NCBI GenBank assembly: GCA_020724185.1
Contig: DYHL01000004.1
Location: 4,768 to 21,543 of the forward strand
Source of the DNA: Candidatus Nitrosymbiomonas sp.
GTDB lineage: Bacteria; Sysuimicrobiota; Sysuimicrobiia; Sysuimicrobiales; Humicultoraceae
Length of the DNA: 16,776 bases
Reading direction: 5' to 3'
Below, one piece after another: positions 12,915-16,776 of the stretch (position 1 is the stretch's first letter; the number at the start of each line of letters is the position of its first letter). The position numbers were made by a program, and so were the translations under genes. The notes beneath the pieces were generated by a model, which was not told the origin of the DNA, searched no databases, and worked only from the letters and a program-made list of their open reading frames with translations.

Positions 12915-14065
12915 ACGACCTGGAGCTCACCCTCGCAAGGGCGCGATCGCGAACGTGGGCCTCGGTTGACCTCGACGCCGTGGCGCACAACGTGCGCGCA
13001 ATCAGCTCTCTGCTTCCCGGGAAGACCGCGTTCATGGCCGTGGTCAAGGCGGACGCGTACGGGCACGGGCTCGTCCCGGTTGCCGAGGCCGCGCTCGCAG
13101 CCGGCGCGTCCTGGTTGGGTGTGATGACTCCCGGAGAGGCCGCGGAGCTGATCGCCGCCGGCGTGCGCGCTCGCACCCTGATTCTGGGACCGGTCTCGGA
13201 CGGCTGGCTGCCGCGCGTTGCCGGCTCTGAGTGTCGGCTGACGGTGGGCACGATTCCTGCCCTGGAAGCCCTGCAGTCGCTCGCGGGAGGGGTCAGGCAT
13301 CGCGTTCACGTCAAGGTGGACACCGGCATGACGCGGATGGGCGTCACGGTTGAGAAACTGGTCGGGCTGCTCGGCCGCGTAGACCCCTCGAAGGTGGAGG
13401 TGGAAGGCGTCCTTACCCACATGGCGTGCGCCGGTGCGCTCGATCCGGCGGCGACCAGGGCGCAGCTCGCCGCCTTCGAGCGGGCGGTTGTGCTCGTCCG
13501 GGAGCGGTTCCCTCTGGCGATCGCGCACGCCGCGGCCAGCGCCGCGACCTTCGCCCATCCCGAGGCCCATCTGGACATGGTGCGCATCGGCATCTCCCTC
13601 TACGGCGTCGCGCCTGCCCCGCACCTGAACGCTCCTGCGCTGCGCCCCGCCATGACGCTCTCCTCGCGCGTGACCCGCGCGCAGCGTGTTCCTGCCGGGA
13701 CCCCGGTGTCCTACTGCGGCACCTACCGGACCCAGCAGGCCACCACGATCGCCACGGTGGGACTGGGCTACGCCGACGGCTACCCGCGCCTGCTGGGCAA
13801 CGCCGGTCAGATGCTCGTGGGTGGCCAGCGCCTGCCGGTGGTCGGGCGCGTGTGCATGGACTACACGATGCTGGACGCGGGCGGCACACCGGTCCGGGAG
13901 GGCGACGAGGTAATCGTCTTCGGCCCGGGGCTGCCGGTGGACGAGGTTGCCGACGCCGCGGGCACGATCCCCCACGAGCTGTTCTGCCGCTTGGGCCGCC
14001 GCGTGCCCCGCGTCTACCTGCGCGACGGCCTGCCGGTGGCGGTGGCCGGCGGAGAGGCAGAATGA
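12911..14065 (+). CDS. alr: Alanine racemase
   Basis: A 384-residue PLP enzyme interconverting L- and D-alanine for peptidoglycan. The PLP lysine lies in AVVKADAYGHG (Lys46). The opposing catalytic tyrosine lies in GLGYADGYPR (Tyr287). The barrel has KVDTGMTRMG and LTHMACAGA, and the C-terminal domain has GRVCMDYTMLD. Substrate-entry region VSYCGTYRT has Cys where many homologues have Gly, a minor variation. The start is the ATG overlapping the nnr stop (ATGA, 12911-12914); the upstream open frame is shadow. The stop overlaps the pheA start (ATGA, 14062-14065). Confidence 0.97.
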   Translation: MNDLELTLARARSRTWASVDLDAVAHNVRAISSLLPGKTAFMAVVKADAYGHGLVPVAEAALAAGASWLGVMTPGEAAELIAAGVRARTLILGPVSDGWLPRVAGSECRLTVGTIPALEALQSLAGGVRHRVHVKVDTGMTRMGVTVEKLVGLLGRVDPSKVEVEGVLTHMACAGALDPAATRAQLAAFERAVVLVRERFPLAIAHAAASAATFAHPEAHLDMVRIGISLYGVAPAPHLNAPALRPAMTLSSRVTRAQRVPAGTPVSYCGTYRTQQATTIATVGLGYADGYPRLLGNAGQMLVGGQRLPVVGRVCMDYTMLDAGGTPVREGDEVIVFGPGLPVDEVADAAGTIPHELFCRLGRRVPRVYLRDGLPVAVAGGEAE

Positions 14066-14877
14066 TGCGCGTGGCCTTCCAAGGGGAGCGGGGCGCCTAC
14101 AGCGAGGCGGCGGCGATCGCCCATTTCGGACCCCTGGACCCCCTGCCCTGCCGCACGCTCGTCGCGGTCTTCGACGCGGTGGAGCGCGGCGCGGCGGATC
14201 GGGGAATGGTGCCGGTCGAGAACTCCCAGGCAGGCAGCATCAACGATACCTACGACCTGCTGGTGCGGCGTTCCCTGCACATCGTGGGCGAGCACAACCA
14301 GCGGATAGAGCACTGCCTGCTGGCCCTGCCCGGCGAGACGCTGGACTCGATCCGCACCGTGCTCTCGCACCCCCAGGCGCTGGCCCAGTGCGACGCGTTC
14401 CTGGCTCGCGGTGGATGGGAGACCGTGGCCACCTATGACACCGCGGGGAGCGCGCAGATCGTGGCCGTGGATCGCCGCACCGGCGTGGCCGCGATCGCCA
14501 GCCGGCACGCGGCCGAAATCTACGGCCTGGAGGTTCTGGCCGAGGGCATCGAGACCAGCCCTGTCAACTACACGAAGTTCCTGGCGCTTTCGCTGACGCC
14601 CGCTCCTTCGACCGACCGCGCCAAGACCTCGGTGGTGTTCTCCACGGCCAACGTGCCCGGCGCGCTCTATCGCGCGCTCGGGGCGTTTGCCGAGCGCGGC
14701 ATCAACCTGACGAAACTCGAATCGCGTCCGCGGCGTGATCGCCCATGGGAGTATCTGTTCTACGTGGACATAGAAACGCACCGTGATTCGCCCGAGGGCC
14801 GCGCCGCGCTGGACGACCTGGCCCGCGTGTCCGCGTTCCTCCGCGTGCTGGGGTCCTACCCAAGGGCAGAGGGGTGA
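14062..14877 (+). CDS. pheA: Prephenate dehydratase (monofunctional)
   Basis: A 271-residue enzyme converting prephenate to phenylpyruvate in phenylalanine synthesis. The catalytic domain shows FQGERGAYSEAA (6-17), PVENSQAGSINDTYDLL (51-67), SHPQALAQC (102-110) and the active site NYTKF (169-173), where most enzymes have T-R-F, so Lys replaces the usual Arg. The C-terminal ACT domain (about 188-265) with GALYRAL and ESRP binds phenylalanine for feedback control. There is no chorismate mutase domain. Two adjacent ATGs (14062, 14065) follow GGAGAGG (14051-14057); either could start, and the first overlaps the alr stop. Its place in an envelope operon is unusual but tightly coupled by overlaps on both sides. 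Confidence 0.95.
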   Translation: MMRVAFQGERGAYSEAAAIAHFGPLDPLPCRTLVAVFDAVERGAADRGMVPVENSQAGSINDTYDLLVRRSLHIVGEHNQRIEHCLLALPGETLDSIRTVLSHPQALAQCDAFLARGGWETVATYDTAGSAQIVAVDRRTGVAAIASRHAAEIYGLEVLAEGIETSPVNYTKFLALSLTPAPSTDRAKTSVVFSTANVPGALYRALGAFAERGINLTKLESRPRRDRPWEYLFYVDIETHRDSPEGRAALDDLARVSAFLRVLGSYPRAEG

Positions 14878-16484
14878 GCGCCGCCTGGCCTCGCGTGGCG
14901 CCCGCCGGGGACCGCGGGCTCCTCGTGGAGTTCGCTCCCGAGCTCTCGCCGGAGACAATCGCAAGGGTCCACGGCGCCCACCGCCGCCTGGGGGATCTGC
15001 CCGGCGTGGTGGAGACGGTCCCGGGGCTCCGGTCCGTGCTGGTGGTATATGACCCGCTGGCGGTTTCCTTCGATGAGATCGCCGGGCGCGCCCAGGCCGC
15101 TGCCCGGGCAGCGCCGCCGGTGCCTTCCTCGGACGGGGTCCTGGTGGAGGTCCCGGTTGTCTACGGCGGTACAGCCGGGCCGGATCTGGAAGCGGCTGCG
15201 CACGCCTGCGGGCTGAGTCCGTCCAAGATCGTTGAGCTGCACAGTGGGACGGACTACCTGGTCTACATGCTCGGGTTCGCACCCGGCTTTCCGTATCTGG
15301 GGCTGCTGGCGCCGCAACTGCGGATGCCCCGTCGCCCGACGCCCCGTATACGGGTGCCGGCCGGCAGCGTGGCCGTCGCCGACGCGTTTAGCGGCATCTA
15401 CCCTCAGGAGACCGCGGGCGGCTGGCACCTCCTGGGCCGCACCCCGCTATGCCTGTTCGATCCCCGGCGTGAGCAGCCGTGCCTGCTGCAGCCAGGCGAC
15501 CGGGTCCGGTTCGTCCCGGTCTCCAACGGCTCCGCGGCATGGGAAGCGGCGCCCGTCAGCACGCCCGGCCGTCCCCTCTTCGAGGTGCTGGAGCCCGGTC
15601 TGATGACGACCGTGCAGGACCACGGCAGGACGAGGTGCCGGAGGTTCGGCGTTCCCGCCTCAGGCGCGCTGGACCGCCCTGCGCTGGACGCGGTCAACCG
15701 CGTGCTGGGTAACCTGCCAGGTGCCGCGGCCATTGAGTTGACGTTTCCAGGTCCGAGGCTGCGCGTTCTCTCCGAGGCCGAGATCGCCGTTGCCGGCGCC
15801 GATCTTGCCGCCATGGTCAACCGAGCCGCGCTTGACCCAGGGGAGCCGGTTCGGGTGCGTTCCGGTGATCTGCTCGAGTTCGAACCGCCGCGGGCGGGCC
15901 AGTGGCTCTACCTGGGGATAGCCGGCGGAGTTGAGGTGCCTCCGCTGCTGGGCAGCCGTTCCGCCTACGCCCGGGGTGGCCCGGGCGGGCCGCTGGGACG
16001 CGCGCTTCGGGCAGGAGATGTTCTGGGGCTGGGAGAAGCAAGCAGCGGCCGGCGCAGGGCCAGGCGGTCAGCCGATTCCTTGACAACAAGGAACGGTCCG
16101 ATCCGGGTGGTCCTTGGTCCCCAGGCCGGGGCCTTTACGGCCGAGGCGCAGGCGGCCTTCCTGGGCCGGGCGTACACGGCCACCGCGCAGCGCGACCGCA
16201 GCGGGACGCGGCTGGCAGGTTCGGCCCTGGGACACCTGGGCAGCGCCGAGATCCTGTCCGATGGTCTCCTACCCGGCGCCATACAGGTTCCAGCAGATGG
16301 CCAGCCGCTGGTGATCCTCGCCGACGGCCCGACGACGGGCGGGTATCCGAAGATAGGCTGGGTGATCACACCAGACCTTGGCCGTATCGCTCAAGCCGGG
16401 CCAGGAACCGAGCTTCGCTTTGAGGCCGTTGCGGTTGAGGCGGCCCACGCCCTGATCAGGGAGCACGCTGGGGTGGCGTGCTGA
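14874..16484 (+). CDS. Fused 5-oxoprolinase subunits PxpB-PxpC (KipI-KipA)
   Basis: A 536-residue fusion. Residues about 1-225 are PxpB/KipI (allophanate hydrolase subunit 1 fold) with VLVVYDPL, YLVYMLGFAPGFPYLG (128-143), RIRVPAGSVAVAD and GGWHLLGRTPLCLFD. Residues about 233-536 are PxpC/KipA (biotin-dependent-carboxylase-like domain) with VLEPGLMTTVQDHGR (238-252), AIELTFPGPRL, LYLGIAGGV and ADGPTTGGYPKIG. Together with PxpA these clear 5-oxoproline to glutamate using ATP; PxpA is not in the window. GTG at 14874 overlaps the pheA stop (GTGA), the fourth such overlap in the run. Separate genes are more usual, so the fusion is a feature of this lineage or relatives. Loss of the linker stop is simple and no frameshift is seen. 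Confidence 0.93.
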   Translation: MSAAWPRVAPAGDRGLLVEFAPELSPETIARVHGAHRRLGDLPGVVETVPGLRSVLVVYDPLAVSFDEIAGRAQAAARAAPPVPSSDGVLVEVPVVYGGTAGPDLEAAAHACGLSPSKIVELHSGTDYLVYMLGFAPGFPYLGLLAPQLRMPRRPTPRIRVPAGSVAVADAFSGIYPQETAGGWHLLGRTPLCLFDPRREQPCLLQPGDRVRFVPVSNGSAAWEAAPVSTPGRPLFEVLEPGLMTTVQDHGRTRCRRFGVPASGALDRPALDAVNRVLGNLPGAAAIELTFPGPRLRVLSEAEIAVAGADLAAMVNRAALDPGEPVRVRSGDLLEFEPPRAGQWLYLGIAGGVEVPPLLGSRSAYARGGPGGPLGRALRAGDVLGLGEASSGRRRARRSADSLTTRNGPIRVVLGPQAGAFTAEAQAAFLGRAYTATAQRDRSGTRLAGSALGHLGSAEILSDGLLPGAIQVPADGQPLVILADGPTTGGYPKIGWVITPDLGRIAQAGPGTELRFEAVAVEAAHALIREHAGVAC

Positions 16485-16529
16485 ACGCGGTAGCCATGTA
16501 GGTGCTCGCCACGTAGAAGGGGGGACCCA

Positions 16530-16776
16530 GTGCAGCTCGGACGCCTGCCACGCATCAAGCTTGGATCACTACCCACGCCACTAGAGGAAGCGCCATCGCT
16601 CTCGGCCTACCTGGGGGGACCGCGCATCCTGTTCAAGCGCGACGACATCACCGGGCTGGCGTTCGGCGGAAACAAGGTCCGAAAGGCCGAGTACCTGATG
16701 GGCGAGGCGGTGGACCGCGGCTGCGACGTGGTGATCACCATGGGCGCTGTGCAGTCGAACCACGCCCGGGCCATAG
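16530..16776 (+). CDS. PLP-dependent ACC deaminase / D-cysteine desulfhydrase family enzyme, 5' part
   Basis: The first 82 residues of a gene running off the window. Start is GTG at 16530, 5 bases after GAAGGGGGG (16516-16524). The protein begins VQLGRLPRIKLGSLPTPLEE and has KRDDITGLAFGGNKVRKAEYL with the PLP Schiff-base Lys49 and GAVQSNHAR with the substrate-binding S-N-H (76-78). This is the fold-type II family that includes 1-aminocyclopropane-1-carboxylate deaminase and D-cysteine desulfhydrase; the residues deciding between them lie in the missing part. It follows the pxpBC fusion after 45 bases and may belong to the same transcript, consistent with amino-acid scavenging. Confidence 0.9.
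   Translation, partial: MQLGRLPRIKLGSLPTPLEEAPSLSAYLGGPRILFKRDDITGLAFGGNKVRKAEYLMGEAVDRGCDVVITMGAVQSNHARAI

Noticed and set aside
12716..13975. A 419-codon minus-strand frame opposite alr, and similar long antisense frames opposite glmS and pheA.
   Set aside because: Same shadow pattern; the plus-strand genes carry complete catalytic motifs.
1..16776. CRISPR arrays, insertion sequences, integrases, tRNA or rRNA genes.
   Set aside because: No regularly spaced repeats, transposase motifs, or RNA gene hallmarks were seen on either strand.

Overview
This window is a GC-rich bacterial chromosome segment (strong G/C third-position bias, frequent GTG/TTG starts, many ATGA/GTGA stop-start overlaps). 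It is mostly housekeeping genes in compact + strand operons. The gene order rplM-rpsI, a cell-wall hydrolase position, cdaA-ybbR-glmM-(tagA)-glmS, then acpS-nnr-alr resembles arrangements known from Bacillota and other Terrabacteria. I infer a deep-branching or uncultivated GC-rich Terrabacterium, but the sequence does not fix the phylum.

Layout. (1) 1-1314: the C-terminal end of a membrane-anchored family 2 glycosyltransferase, then a soluble dolichyl-phosphate-glucose-synthase-like glycosyltransferase. (2) 1318-3205: a visibly less GC-rich pair of accessory genes, a TauE/SafE-type permease (-) and a DUF3800 protein (+). Their intergenic region has a recognisable promoter followed by an unassigned nested RNA hairpin structure. 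(3) 3273-4253: promoter, hairpin leader, rplM and rpsI. (4) 4254-5257: a decay zone holding a BrnT toxin remnant, an antitoxin-like gene with a palindrome-encoded tail, a GC-rich structured spacer, and a LysM-NlpC/P60 hydrolase that has lost its catalytic core. (5) 5258-10436: cdaA, ybbR, glmM, a WecG/TagA glycosyltransferase and glmS, linking c-di-AMP synthesis to UDP-GlcNAc supply and surface glycopolymers. (6) 10455-11017: a short Trm112-like protein (too small for most ORF cut-offs) and acpS. (7) 11018-11327: a 310-base gap with nested complementary segments that could be a structured RNA, and on the minus strand a short protein-like open frame. (8) 11328-16484: nnrE-nnrD fusion, alr, pheA and a pxpB-pxpC fusion, all joined by 4-base overlaps. 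(9) 16530-end: start of a PLP enzyme of the ACC deaminase / D-cysteine desulfhydrase family.

The core genes form a cell-envelope and metabolite-housekeeping block. GlmM and GlmS make glucosamine-1-phosphate, Alr makes D-alanine, CdaA with its YbbR partner senses or controls envelope status, AcpS activates acyl carrier protein, NnrED repairs NAD(P)HX and PxpBC takes part in 5-oxoproline clearance. I found no confident novel defence or mobile system. The most interesting unexplained material is the non-coding structure at 2294-2347 and 11019-11188 and the gene graveyard between rpsI and cdaA.
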